DNA of 64,000 bases from Symbiodinium natans (lineage: Eukaryota; Sar; Dinophyceae; Suessiales; Symbiodiniaceae), in NCBI GenBank assembly GCA_905221605.1, contig CAJNDS010000968.1, positions 271,501 to 335,500 of the forward strand, in the 5' to 3' direction. Below the pieces are notes generated by a model. The model ran no database searches. It was given only the letters and a program-made list of their open reading frames with translations, and had not been told where the DNA came from. Below are positions 21,128 to 31,759 of this stretch, in pieces (within the stretch, counting starts at the first letter, position 1; each line of letters begins with the position of its first letter). The translations under genes and the position numbers were made by a program.

Positions 21128-21206
21128 TTCTCGGGATGCCTATGGCGGCGTTCACGGTCCGCACGTCGGGCTCCACACTACCCCGCTTCAAGGCCTCCTC
21201 GGGGGG
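21128..21206 (-). CDS. PPR-repeat exon candidate
   Basis: Reads EEALKRGSVEPDVRTVNAAI then G on the minus strand. The G.VEPDVRTVNAAI segment spans the junction of two PPR motifs. A family B introner piece follows directly, where the rest of helix A should continue. Confidence 0.62.
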
Positions 21207-21209
21207 AGT

Positions 21210-23040
21210 TTAGGGTTTAGGGTTTAGGGTTTCGGGTTGAGGTCTTCGGGTTGAGGGTTAGCAGGGCGGAGGTACGGGAGGAGGTGTTTGCCATGTGATG
21301 CTGCACATGGACACTTTAGGTTTTCACTTGGATTATGGTTAAGAGTTCAGGCTTGATGCTATGCTGTACTTGGACGCCTGGCAAAAAAAGACCAGCCAGA
21401 AAGTCCTCTAAACCCTAAACCCTAAAACCTAAACCCTAAACCCTAAAACCCTAAAACCCTAAACCCCTAAACCCTATAAACCCTATAAACCCTAAACCCT
21501 AAACCCTAAGATCCCCTTGATGGGGCAACAAGCAGTGCAGCCAGGTGGCCAGTAGATCTCGAGCCACTTGGGCGTGAGGTCCCTGCTGCGGGCAGCCAGC
21601 GGAACCCCTAAACCCGAATTTAGGGTTTAGGGTTTAGGGTTTAGGGTTTAGGGTTATTCATGTGGGTAGTTCTCTACATGCTTTGGCTCTTTTTCTGTAT
21701 AGTACGCCACCCCTATCATAAGGACTGCTGCGCGACGAAGGACCCCAAAAGGGATCCTCATGTAGAGGACTACCCTTATCATGAGCCCTAGAAGCCCCAT
21801 CAAGTTAAACGTTTTGGGAACCATGGTTCAGGTTTGAGAGGGTTTAAGGTTTAGGGTTAGAGCTTCAGGGCTTTAGGGTTTAGGGCAGTCGGAGTATGCT
21901 CACATAAGGTCATCTTCCGTCATGAAGCTGACCTGCTAGCACGAATCGACGCGTGATGACTCGCTCACACGTTCTGACTTCTACTGCCTCCTATCCAAGC
22001 AATCCAAGGCATGGTGGGAAACCGTAGGGCGAGGAGGAAGGCAGGCGTGTTAGTCTCGAATCTAGTTGTTGAAGCTTTCGCTGCGGCACTTAATATACTG
22101 CTCCAAGCGTGAGACGTCGTGATCATGTTTCTCCGCCTTCCTCTCTCTTTCTCTTTCACTCTCCTTCTTTCCGCACTGCTCTTTCCGTGTCAAAACGACG
22201 TGTTTCTTGTCTTGTACGCAGCCTTACCTAACGACATGATCGAGTGACACTGGTGACCCACCCTGTTGTGTTAACGGTCCTGGAGCTCGATCTCGCACGC
22301 GAGTCGTGCCTTACTTGCTGCGCTTTTCTGCTGCCTGTGCGGCCCGTTGCTAGCGCTTGCCTCGACTCTTGCTTGTGGTGGAACACACAGTAACATACAA
22401 GTTAATGCATGATTTTGCGAAGAGTATTTACAAACGAATAAGAGCCTCGTAAAAAATATTCAATAGGGGCTCAATAGTAATCGTACAGAAAGGGGCCCAT
22501 TTAGCTGGTTTCGTTCACTCAAAGGGCAAGTTAACATATTCGCGCGTGTTACTCCTCCACTTCTATACTTTCATAAGGAAGACCCTCTGACAAAACCTCT
22601 ATTTCTCTATATCTCCACGAGAACACCTCTAAATAAATTTCATCAGGAAGACCTCTATGTTATTGACATGTTCATAGAAGGAAAACTACCTTTCCTCTTT
22701 TTGTCCATACGAAGTTCTCCATTTTCTGCATCGGTATAAGAAACCCTTTTATTTAATAAATAGATAGAAATAAAGATGCATAAACACACATATATGATTT
22801 TTGTGTGTGCATATATATTTATGGTGCGCAACTCCCCGGGCGCATGCTTTTTTGGTTCGGGACGCGGCTGGCCGAGCAAAAATGGGGAACAAGAAAAGGG
22901 ACTTGCCTGCTCAACTCTTCAGGAATGGCTTAGGGTGTAGGGCCTGTTTATGGTTTGCCTAGGGACCAAATGAAGGGTTCATGTGGTTCCCCAGGTGAGG
23001 GCTTAGGGAAAAAGCTGGAGCCACACTTTGTCTAGAAGGC
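21210..23040. other. Gene-poor stretch
   Basis: CCCTAAA variants at 21,409-21,510 and TTTAGGG at 21,619-21,655 flank unique DNA. 22,400-22,830 is AT-rich with no domain recognised. A CT-rich tract lies at 22,136-22,170. Confidence 0.5.
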
Positions 23041-23044
23041 TTCG

Positions 23045-23143
23045 GGGGTGATAGAAGTGTAAACAGGAACTCAAGGAACTGCCCGCCTGGCACGCATGAA
23101 GCACCGTGTTGTAGGTGACGACCTGAGTCTGCAGGCCTACGTC
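23045..23143 (-). CDS. PPR-repeat exon with telomeric-repeat acceptor
   Basis: The minus strand reads DVGLQTQVVTYNTVLHACQA, then GSSLSS. VVTYNTVLHACQAG is an unmistakable PPR helix A. The exon starts exactly at GGGTTTAG/GAC, where a CCCTAAA array (plus strand) ends, so the intron acceptor appears to be the telomere-type repeat itself. The donor side is unresolved. Confidence 0.72.
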
Positions 23144-23254
23144 CTAAACCCTAAACCCTAAACCCTAAACTTTTAACCCTAAACCACACCCAGATGTCCC
23201 AACCACGGGGTGGACTCAGCACTCTTGGGATCGGCAGAAGGTCCTTTGGAAGGG

Positions 23255-23330
23255 GCGAGGGGGTCCCTCTAAGGGGATTCTCTTCTATTTGGGGTATAAA
23301 AAAGGGTGCCCCTCTTTTGGGAGTTACCCG
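23255..23330. mobile_element. Introner family F fragment
   Basis: TCTATTTGGGGTATAAAAAA and GGGTGCCCCTCTTTTGGGAG resemble the F copies at 11,643 and 33,660. Confidence 0.45.
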
Positions 23331-23839
23331 TATCTGTATCCGACGCAGCTCTCTATAGGGATAAGTGAACCTTTGGGTTTAGGGTTCAAGGGCTCAAGGG
23401 CTTGAGGGTTCAAGGGTTTGAGGGTTCAAGGGTTTGAGGGTTCAAGCGTTTAGGGGTTCAAGGGTTTAAGGGTTTAGGGGCTAAGGGTTAAGGGCTTAGG
23501 GTTTGACGTTCTTTTTATGGCACAGGGTCGTCTAAGGGGAACAAAGGTGTGCTTTGGGGGATTGAGCAGAGGGTCCATACTATGGACCTTGATGTGAAAG
23601 CCCGAACTATATATAACCTAAACCTTAATTAAACCCTAAAGCCCAAGACCTTAAACCCTAACACCTTAAACCCCAGGACTCGAACTTACATCCACATCCC
23701 TCTAAGAGCCCGACGTTCGCCTTCAAGCCTTAGCTCAAAGACTAGAATAAATAGGGTTTAGGGTTTAGGGTTTAGGGTTTAGAGTTGAAAGATTCAAGAG
23801 TTGCAGGAACTGCAAGAGGCCCAACACACCCCCCCTGCA

Positions 23840-23923
23840 TCGCTTTGGTAAAGCCGGGCGGCGCAAGCCCTGCATCCAGGGCAACAGCTGGACTGCTGCC
23901 TCTCAGCCATGCGAGCAGCAACC
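23840..23923 (-). CDS. PPR-repeat exon candidate with telomeric acceptor
   Basis: Begins at GGGTTTAG/GGTTGC on the minus strand and reads LLLAWLRGSSPAVALDAGLA, then PPGFTKAMQG. This fits the second half of a PPR motif (AL.LL....L.PP.FT.A). The acceptor again falls inside CCCTAAA repeats. Confidence 0.5.
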
Positions 23924-24189
23924 CTAAACCCTATAACCCTATAACCCTAAACCCTAAACCCTAAACCCTAAACCCTCAAGCGAGCAGCCGAAAGCCGAAC
24001 AGGCAATGCCCCAAGTCTTTAGTTCTGTGCCTTCTCCGAACCTCTGGGGTTCTCCAGATGTTAGGGCATCTTCTGTTCTAGGGCTGTCAGAACTGTTTAA
24101 CTTCGAACCTGCTGAGCGTAGGAGGCTCTAGGGTTTAGGGGTTCCTGAGTCCTAAACCCTAAACCCTGTCAATCCATTTCCCTGCCTGG

Positions 24190-24280
24190 CCTGCCAGCCA
24201 CCTGCGGAGTGGGCCGCAGCGTTGCCCGAGATGGTATCTGGGCGCAGATTCAGAGGGCGGAGCCTGGCGCTGCCTAAGGT
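24190..24280 (-). CDS. PPR-repeat exon candidate
   Basis: Reads LGSARLRPLNLRPDTISGNA, then AAHSAGGWQAR on the minus strand. L.PDTIS.NAA.HSAGGWQAR is a clear PPR turn plus helix A, and the next island in gene order (23,840-23,923) begins with the matching helix B. Confidence 0.65.
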
Positions 24281-24309
24281 TCCAAGTACGGATTGGGGTT
24301 TGAACAGGG

Positions 24310-24350
24310 TTTAGGGTTTAGGGTTTAGGGTTTAGGGTTTAGGGTTTAGT
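24310..24350 (+). repeat. TTTAGGG array, about 6 units
   Basis: Perfect tandem TTTAGGG. Confidence 0.92.
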
Positions 24351-25064
24351 AAGGTTTAGGGTTTCGGGTTTAGGGCCCTCAATTCGGGTCCCTTACACAA
24401 GACATAACTAGGGCCCATTCTTCGGATCCCTATAAACACGGGTAAGGGGCCATACTAAGGGCCGATTGCTCCAAGCTTAGACGTGGGACCTTTTTTATCC
24501 TTACCGAAGGGTTTTTCGGGCTTTTGGGGTTTTTGGGTGTTTGGGATTTCAGTTTAGGGCTTAGAATCTTAGGGTTTCACCGAAAAGGTCCCTAAACCCT
24601 ACAGATTAAAGGTTAGGGTCTAGGGTTGTACCTAGCAGGGTGTAGGAGTTTTACGGCTTTAGGGTGTTACCCAAAACGGTTTAGGGTGTTTTGGATTGAG
24701 GGTCTTACCCAACAGGGGTTCGTCTGTTGGAGTTTTAGGTCTTACGCAAAGGGTTTAGGGGTTTAGGGTTGTAGGATGGAGGGCTCCGGAGAGGGTTTCG
24801 GGTTCAGGGTGTACGAAGTACTATAAGCCTGAACACTAGGGCCTCTCCAGAACTCCAGGCCAACTTTGCTAAGCACTGGCACTCGAAGTCTAAACCCTAC
24901 AGACTCCAAAAATCGGGCAGCCCCAACGCCGCCACCCTACCAAGACCCTCCCCTTAAGATACTGTACCCTAGATGGCCCCATTGCTCGAATTAAGCCGGG
25001 GGTCCAGGTATGCACCATAAACACTATGTCACTATGCAAGCCCCAGGCCCAGGCCCAGCCTGGC

Positions 25065-25140
25065 GCAAAGCTCCGCTGCTTGCCGCCACGCTTTCTCCAC
25101 GCCGCAACTGGTAAGGCAAGAGTTCCTCAGGAGCTGCCGA
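25065..25140 (-). CDS. PPR-like exon candidate
   Basis: One minus-strand frame reads NSCLTSCGVEKAWRQAAELC. The SC..VEKAWRQAAEL pattern suits PPR helix A-B. GC-rich island; ends unresolved. Confidence 0.42.
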
Positions 25141-25149
25141 GCGTGGGGT

Positions 25150-26830
25150 TTAAAGGCTTAGGGTTTGGGCTTGAGGGTTTAAGTGTTTAGGGTGCGCGCC
25201 TTAGGGATTCTGCTTTGGGACTTAAGATGACTTAGGGCTCAGGGCTTTCAGGCCTCAGGGTTTTAGTGTTTAAGTTGTTATGGAGCTGGTTTAATCCCTG
25301 TGTCCACCTAGGCAACTCATTAACCATTCCATAAAATTCTAGACAACAGCTAGGGACCCTTGCTGGTGTTGGTTCGTTTCGCAGAAGGGAACCCGCACCC
25401 CCAAGAACACAAAGATACCCTAAACCCTAAACCCTAAACCCTAAACCCTAAACCCTCTTCACGCTGCCATGGGGCCAGCACACAATGCCAGGATTTAGGC
25501 TCCAGAAGCCTGCGGGTGCGGAGACTGGAGAAGGGGCGGGGGCTTGCAAGTACCTGAAACTAACAGTCCTTCAACCCTAAACCCTAAACCCTATAAACCC
25601 TAAAGGTACTATAATCCCTCTCCAGGACTCTTAGTATAAGGGGGGGGGCATTTCAAGTTATAGGGTTTAAGAGCTTGGTGTTTGCCTGAACCCGCCCCAC
25701 CCTCCCCCCCCAACTACCCTCCTCTTCTCCACATCTTGGGCCTCTTAACCTTGTGGAGGGTTTAGGGTTTAGGGTTTAGGGTTTAGGGTTTAGGGTTTAG
25801 GGTTTTGACCTCTGGGAAAACTCATACTCAGGGATATCAGGGCTCATTATATGGGCCTTGTGTAGTAGGGGGGCCTCCTGGGTAAAGGCAAGTTCGCAGG
25901 GCTTTTCAGGACACCTGACTGTTTGGGGGTGCAGAGCGGGGTCCGCAATAAAGTCAAATCGTCACGGGTGTCGCGCCTTCAAAATCAATTGCCGGGCATC
26001 GCTGTCCCTTCTAAACTTATGTAAACTCCTTCAAATTAACACCAACTAAACACATATAAAACCCCGCAAAACCGGTGGATCGTATAAACACGGCAAAAAC
26101 CGGCTTCGACCGCTCTGGGGGGGGGGGGGGGAAGGGGGGCGGGGGCAGACTCTAAACAAGGTACAACATTACAGGGGTCTGAGCGCGACTTGCACGACTT
26201 CCCGTCTGGAAAAAGTTGCCGTGCTGTCCTGTCACTAACTAAGACTGAGTTCTGAATCAGCCTCAGCTATCGCACATTTCCCCGAATACCCTAGGCAAAA
26301 CCTCCACAGGGTATAGGAATTAGGGTCCACGGTCAAGGATGTATGACAGCCAACCCTGCACCCTAATTAGAGTAGGTTTGGGAGGCCGTACAAACAATTC
26401 ATAAGAAAATGCTCATGACTTTTTGTGTATAAGATTATGTCGGGCTTCATTACAAGGACTGGTTCAACAAGCATCAAACAACAAAAAAAAGCCAGTGCAA
26501 AGCCTAAAGCCTAGGTTTTAAGGACTAGGGCTCAGTGTCCAAAGGCAAAAAGCGAATGAGAAGAAACGGAGTTCAGCTATAGTTCTACTGGGTTGGCCTT
26601 TAAGCCCTTTGAAACATATTGATATATAGGCCCCCTTAATAAACCCAAATAACGAAAATATTAAATGTCCCCAAAGCCTATTTATACATAGGGCCCCTTA
26701 ATAAACCCAAATAAATACAATACTAAATGTCCCAAAAGCCAACCTAGTCTAGCATAGGAACCGACTCCTTGTCGCAGCTTGGCACTTCTGTGATGTTTGC
26801 CAAGTAGGCAGCGCCTTGAACTCAACTCCA
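25150..26830. other. Gene-poor stretch
   Basis: CCCTAAA at 25,418-25,455, TTTAGGG at 25,758-25,803 and a family B piece near 25,605-25,660. A family J copy at 26,605-26,750 carries an internal duplication of CCCTTAATAAACCCAAATA. No gene recognised. Confidence 0.5.
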
Positions 26831-26833
26831 TAT

Positions 26834-26948
26834 CTTAGTTGCTGAGTTCATACATAAGCCCAAAAAAAAGTGTACACTTTCAGTTCTACAGGGGGGGGGG
26901 GGGTATAGTATCCCAACAAGTGCTAAGTGTGCTCACTCAGCTACTAAG
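26834..26948. mobile_element. Introner family I copy
   Basis: CTTAGTTGCTGAGTTCATAC at the left and GTGTGCTCACTCAGCTACTA at the right are inverted ends. ATAT occurs on both flanks and may be the target duplication. A G14 run sits in the middle. Confidence 0.7.
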
Positions 26949-27605
26949 ATATCATATGATCAAATCTCTCAACTATGCGCTCGATACGGGCCCTGGTATG
27001 AAACGGCCATGGCTTGTTTAGGTACAACCCCGAAAGGAACTGTCTTGTTAAGGATCTGAGTAGATAGGCCTCGTCCGGCAGACAGGAAGCACAGAGCTCG
27101 ACTCCACAGTGAGTCTGCCAGAAGTTGGTGTCATGTGTGCTTGTTTGGGGACGAGGTCTTCACCTGCCCTATCGACCTGGACCTCAAATGGCCCTGCAAC
27201 TTAACAGACGATCGGCCGAACCGCGTTAGAGATTGGGGGTTAGACAACCCTAAACCCTAAACAGAGCATCGGCCGAGCCACGATTACAGGTGCATAACCT
27301 GTGGATCAACCCTGTGTAGGAGGGTTTTGGCTTCAGAGGGAGCCCCCTAGAAATCTACGTAGGCTTGCTTCCCGAACAGATCTGGAGCTTCATCCCTAAA
27401 CCCTAAACCCTACACCCTAAACCCTAAACCCCAACCCCCCTCAATCGTTTAACCAAACCGGCTTCAGACTTTGGCCGGCCCCGACCGTGGTTCTAGCGAA
27501 GTGGGGAGAGGGTTTAGGGTTTAGGGTTTAGGATTTCGGGTTTAGGGTTTAGGGTTTAGGGTGGACACAGTATGTCTGACATGGGTTTGTCGTAGTGCTT
27601 CGGAA

Positions 27606-27725
27606 CTGTCACCTCCTCCTTTCAGCGTACAGCAACCTGCCTAGCCAAGCTAGGCCTGCCAATGCTTTTTGCCACTGCTGCCGGGCTTCTCCAGAGGCTC
27701 GGTGCAAATTGCAGGTTCTTGCACC
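27606..27725 (-). CDS. PPR-repeat exon candidate with telomeric acceptor
   Basis: Starts at GGGTTTAG/GGTGC on the minus strand and reads RTCNLHRASGEARQQWQKAL, then AGLAWLGRLLYAERRR. GEARQQWQKALAGL is a strong PPR helix B entry. A TTTAGGG-type array abuts it. Confidence 0.58.
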
Positions 27726-27874
27726 CTAAACCCTAAACCCTAAACCCTAAACCCTAAGCCCTAAGCCCTAAACCCTAAACTCTAAACCCTAAGCGAAAGA
27801 ATTGCGGTTGTGTGGAGAGCTCCACCCATACTTCTTGATTCCGCCGTGCAGTGCAACCGAAGGTTCGCACCGTA

Positions 27875-27989
27875 GTCTACTACTTGCTTACAAAACCCCA
27901 AAAGAATAAGAAATTAATCATCTTTATATAACCCTAATAAGGAATAACATCTTTATTTTTTCGGGGTTCTTAAGCAATTAGTAGTAGTC
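27875..27989. mobile_element. Introner family D copy, best-preserved ends
   Basis: GTCTACTACTTGCTTACAAA at the left and TTAAGCAATTAGTAGTAGTC at the right form long inverted ends around an AT-rich core. Confidence 0.75.
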
Positions 27990-28164
27990 AGGGTAGTGCA
28001 GCGACCCAAAAACTCCTTGCGATCCCTGCCCGCATGGCCCCCTCGAAGCACCAGCAAAAGACCCACGAAGGACATCTGCCGCTCACACCGAGCCTGAGTA
28101 ACCCTAAACCCTCAACCCTCAACCCTCAACCCTAAACCCTAAACCTCAGGAAAGAGCCTCGCAT

Positions 28165-28234
28165 CTCGGCGGCTTTGGCAATTGCGTTGACGCAGGTGCC
28201 CAGCGTGATCGCCGTGACCTCCAGATGCCTTGGG
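28165..28234 (-). CDS. PPR-repeat exon candidate
   Basis: Reads HLEVTAITLGTCVNAIAKAA, then EMR after a CCCCCAAG acceptor on the minus strand. The pattern VTAITLGTCVNAIAKAAEM is a PPR helix A. Confidence 0.55.
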
Positions 28235-28609
28235 GGCTATCTTGTATAGGGTTTTGGGGTTTGGGGTTTAGGGTTTTGGAGTTTAGGGCTTAGGGTCCTG
28301 AGAACCTCAGTACAAAAAACTTTGAGATACCCTTGCTTAGTGCTAGTGAAGCCATAAAACCCTAAACCCTAAACCCCAAACCCTAATCCCTTTTCAATTT
28401 TCACCTTAATCAAGAAGAGTCTTTTGAGCTGCGGTGTGAATTCTTAGTTCCGGGCGCCTCTGAGATATGCTGAGCCCTAAGCCCTGCTTCTTTGTAGGCT
28501 GTTGCAAAGCTTCTGAAGGGATCCTTGGGCGCCCTTTTAGCCCCTCCCCACCAAAAAGTGGGGCGGGGCGGGCTCTTGAGGTAAGTCCCCAAAACCGCCG
28601 AATGGGGGA

Positions 28610-28735
28610 ACCTAACCCTGAAACGGTTGGGGTCAGGCGAACTGGCAGCCTGTTCTGGAGCTCCGCCGCCAGCGCGGCAGCAGCAGCCCACGCGCCAGCG
28701 CGCGCGCAAAGGCCCATGGCCTCCCAATTTCCAGA
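28610..28735 (-). CDS. Exon candidate, alanine-rich
   Basis: A GC-rich island on the minus strand reads EAMGLCARAGAWAAAAALAA, then ELQNRLPVRL. It may be a PPR-type helical hairpin (GAWAAAAAL), but the similarity is compositional. Confidence 0.33.
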
Positions 28736-29105
28736 GTTGGGGCCTGGTGATATAGGGGTGTCGTGCTTAGGGTTTAGAGAGCTTGGCAGGTACACAGTTT
28801 GCTTGATGATCTTGCGTGCCAGAACACCCTGACCCTCCAGCCGCCGAACACAACCTTACCCCATCTTTACCAAGCAACGAGCTGCTCTCTTCATTGTCGG
28901 GAACAATTATAAGCAACCCTAATCCATGTGCATATAAAAACCACACCTAGGCCAGGGGGTTCCAAGCTTGAGGGCGTACATGGATCCTTAGGGTACGAAG
29001 TGCCCTGCTACTTCTTCTTCAGAAGAAACCTCCGACTACCAGAAACCAAGCTCGAGAGGTCTTGCTATGTCTTTTCCAGAGGGGTAGGGTGGTTGTCTCT
29101 ATTGC

Positions 29106-29218
29106 TAGGTTGCCCAGTAACCTAGGCTTAAAAAAGGGTACCCTTTTTTGCTTAAAGGGGTTTATAAGGGAACCTCAGGCCCCCAAAAAGGGAATAAGGG
29201 TACTACTGGGCATCCTAG
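29106..29218. mobile_element. Introner family A copy
   Basis: CTAGGTTGCCCAGTAACCTA at the left and GGGTACTACTGGGCATCCTA at the right are inverted ends, with a GGGTACCCTTTTTTGCTTAA block inside. Confidence 0.72.
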
Positions 29219-29334
29219 TATTGTTGTTGTGAAGAGCAAGAACAGCTCCCGGCATTCTTTTGTCGTTGGTTTGAAAACTGCTCATCTCTTGTTGGTAAGC
29301 GAGTGCTCAGTCTGAGAAGAAGGGGCTTTCTCAT

Positions 29335-29508
29335 CTGGTTTAGGGTTTAGGGTTCTAGGGTTTAGGGTTTTAGGGTTTTAGGGTTTTAGGGTTTTAGGGT
29401 TTTAGGGTTTTAGGGTTTTAGGGTTTTAGGGTTTTAGGGTTTTAGGGTTTTAGGGTTTTAGGGTTTTAGGGTTTTAGGGTTTTAGGGTTTTAGGGTTTTA
29501 GGGTTTGG
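29335..29508 (+). repeat. (TTTTAGGG)n array, about 20 units
   Basis: Two TTTAGGG-like units pass into a highly regular 8-bp TTTTAGGG array. TTTTAGGG is the Chlamydomonas-type telomere unit, here probably a local slippage product of TTTAGGG. Confidence 0.95.
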
Positions 29509-29984
29509 GAGCAAGTGGGCGATCCATAAAGGGCAGCTACGGGGACATTCGCAGAAGCGCGGCATCGATCCATGTGCTACTGTTGCTGCTGCAGTGTTTC
29601 AGGGATCCTGGGCAGGGGTGAGCCGGAAGATCCCAGATTCCTGGCTTTGTTTGCATTTTTGGGGCCTGTTGAGGTTGTGGGCATGCAAAATCATGCAAAG
29701 CCCCACAACATTGGGACAAAACAGCATCTCGCAAGTCTGTGAGAGAAAAAACCTCGACAGGTCCCAGTGTTCTTAGGGTCTGGGACGCGAAAACCGCGCG
29801 AGGCCCCAAAAAGCCGACAAGGGAAGCATCCAGCCCGGCTTATTGTCGGGCTCAAGGGTCAGGGTTCACATGGGCATGTGGTGTAGGGTGATATTTTGCG
29901 GCTTTGCGTATAAGGCGAAACATCCCCACCTAAGCCCATTCATCCCTAACACACTGAAGGCCAAAGCAGAATCCCCAAAAATAG

Positions 29985-30079
29985 GTAGGGTTTAGGGTTT
30001 AGGGTTTAGGGTTTAGGGTTTAGGGTTTAGGGTTTAGGGTTTAGGGTTTAGGGTTTAGGGTTTAGGGTTTAGGGTTTAG
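29985..30079 (+). repeat. TTTAGGG array, about 13 units
   Basis: Perfect tandem TTTAGGG. Confidence 0.95.
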
Positions 30080-30084
30080 GCAAA

Positions 30085-30186
30085 GTCAATCCAAGTCTGC
30101 ACTCGAGGCACCCCATTCACCACGATGGTGTTCGGGCGCAGGAGGCTCGCCTGCGCTGTGCCATATTGCGGAAGACACCGTCATAC
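30085..30186 (-). CDS. PPR-repeat exon candidate with telomeric acceptor
   Basis: Minus strand begins at GGGTTTAG/GTATGACGG; one frame reads CLPQYGTAQASLLRPNTIVV, then NGV. LLRPNTIVVNGV is a PPR junction. A perfect TTTAGGG array of opposite sense lies on the other side. Confidence 0.52.
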
Positions 30187-30389
30187 CTAAACCCTTTCCG
30201 GTTTAGGGTTTAGGATTTAGGGTTTAGGGCAACCCTTTTAATAATGTGAAGAGTTTAGCAGCTACGCCGTATAGGCCCTAACATATGGTCAGTTCTCGAA
30301 ATTCTGATCCTTTTTGGGGCACCCTAAATAAGAGGGGCCGCCTTGTCATAAGGAGCACAGAAGGGACCATATTTTAGAGAAGTGACCAT

Positions 30390-30505
30390 CCAGTTCCCCC
30401 TTTATACAAACAGTCCTTAATAGGGACTATGGTAGGGGGGTACGATAATCCGTACTAAGGACTGTTAGTAGCAAGGGGAAAGCAGGGGGAACATCCCAAC
30501 ATATG
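30390..30505. mobile_element. Introner family B copy
   Basis: CAGTTCCCCCTTTATACAAA and AGGGGGAACATCCC are the ends. AGTCCTTAATAGGGACTA and ACTAAGGACTGTTAGT form internal inverted repeats. Confidence 0.68.
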
Positions 30506-30915
30506 TCTTTCAACCATCCCGAGATGAGTTGTAAGCAGGGCTCCTAGGCAATGGAGGGGGGGAGCAGGGAAATCCAACATTAATTTGAGGCTAGCACCGA
30601 GTAAGCCCTGAGCCTGAGCCCCCAAACTCCTTTAAGACCCCTCAGACCTCACATTTGGGGGCTTCTTGGGGGAGAACTTCATCACGACCCCCCTGCCAAG
30701 TTGTTCAGAAGTTTTTGAAGGCCGGAAGCGGCGAGTCTGTTCCTGCCCACTGAAGCACGCAGAGCTCTCGGTCTGAGCGTCGTGTGTGGCTGGCCCTACT
30801 ATAATCCCCTTGTAAAGCCTAGACACAACACCTCGACTCATCAAATAAACCACTGCAAAGCCGGCACCCCGCTTAGGGCCTTAACGTTTAGGGTTTAGGG
30901 AACGAACCCGACCCC

Positions 30916-30953
30916 CTCCCCCCCCCCCCCCCCGCCCCCCCCCCCCCCAAAAA

Positions 30954-31038
<85 letters not shown>

Positions 31039-31054
31039 GAATAATAATAATAAT
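30916..31054. repeat. Graded simple repeat: C-run, A-run, (AT)n, (AAT)n
   Basis: Roughly 30 C with one G interruption is followed by about 22 A, then (AT)12, then (AAT) units with one AAG-type variant. The stepwise change suggests serial slippage. Confidence 0.95.
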
Positions 31055-31231
31055 AATGACAATGATACAAAATAAAGAAATAGTGTTTATCTACGGCTCA
31101 GGGTTTAGGGTTAATACGGTTAGACGCAGCTCAATCCTTCCCGAGGCTGGTGTGGCAAAGAGGGGCAGCTTGCATCGTCTGGCGTTTACTGCCAGCGCGA
31201 CGCCGAAAATCAAGAAAGATTATAGGTTCCG

Positions 31232-31349
31232 CGTAGCCCAGTAACCCTATTAGAATCAGGGCACCCTTCTGTTGGTTGGTTACTTTAGAAGGGAACCCAG
31301 AACCAACAAAAAGGGCAAAGGGTACCACTGGGGTAACACTGGGCTACCA
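31232..31349. mobile_element. Introner family A copy
   Basis: GTAGCCCAGTAACCCTATTA and AACACTGGGCTACC are inverted ends. Interior blocks TTGGTTGGTTACTTTAGAAG and AAAAAGGGCAAAGGGTACCA match 831-985. Confidence 0.75.
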
Positions 31350-31354
31350 AGGGT

Positions 31355-31435
31355 TTGCTGGGAATTGAGCGCCCCTGCAGCACCGGGGAGCTTCGCACCC
31401 CGATTCCTGCAGCACTGCCGCCCACCCAACCTCAA
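31355..31435 (-). CDS. PPR-like exon candidate
   Basis: Minus strand frame VGWAAVLQESGCEAPRCCRG, then AQF, fits a PPR helix B and turn. It lies directly beside a family A introner. Confidence 0.45.
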
Positions 31436-31688
31436 ACTGATAGCAGACCCAAAGAAAGGTGAACAAGGGATTGCGGGCCCAGGAAAACCGGGACGGACGC
31501 CTACACCCCCCCCACTCTAAGGGTCCGCATTGCAAGCTGCATGTGCGCTTTGTGGATCATTCGCCTCTTAAGATGCTCGCGATGGGCCTCCACACTTTGC
31601 GAGGATTTTTGGAGAGGTCTCTAGGCACCAAGCCTGTGCCCACAAACTCCTAAACCCGTGAACCCAAAACCCCCTATAGGCCCACACC

Positions 31689-31745
31689 TGAACCCTAAAC
31701 CCTAAACCCTAAACCCTAAACCCTAAACCCTAAACCCTAAACCCT
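31689..31745 (-). repeat. CCCTAAA array, about 8 units
   Basis: Perfect tandem CCCTAAA. Confidence 0.95.
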
Positions 31746-31759
31746 TTTCGGTCTTGGGG

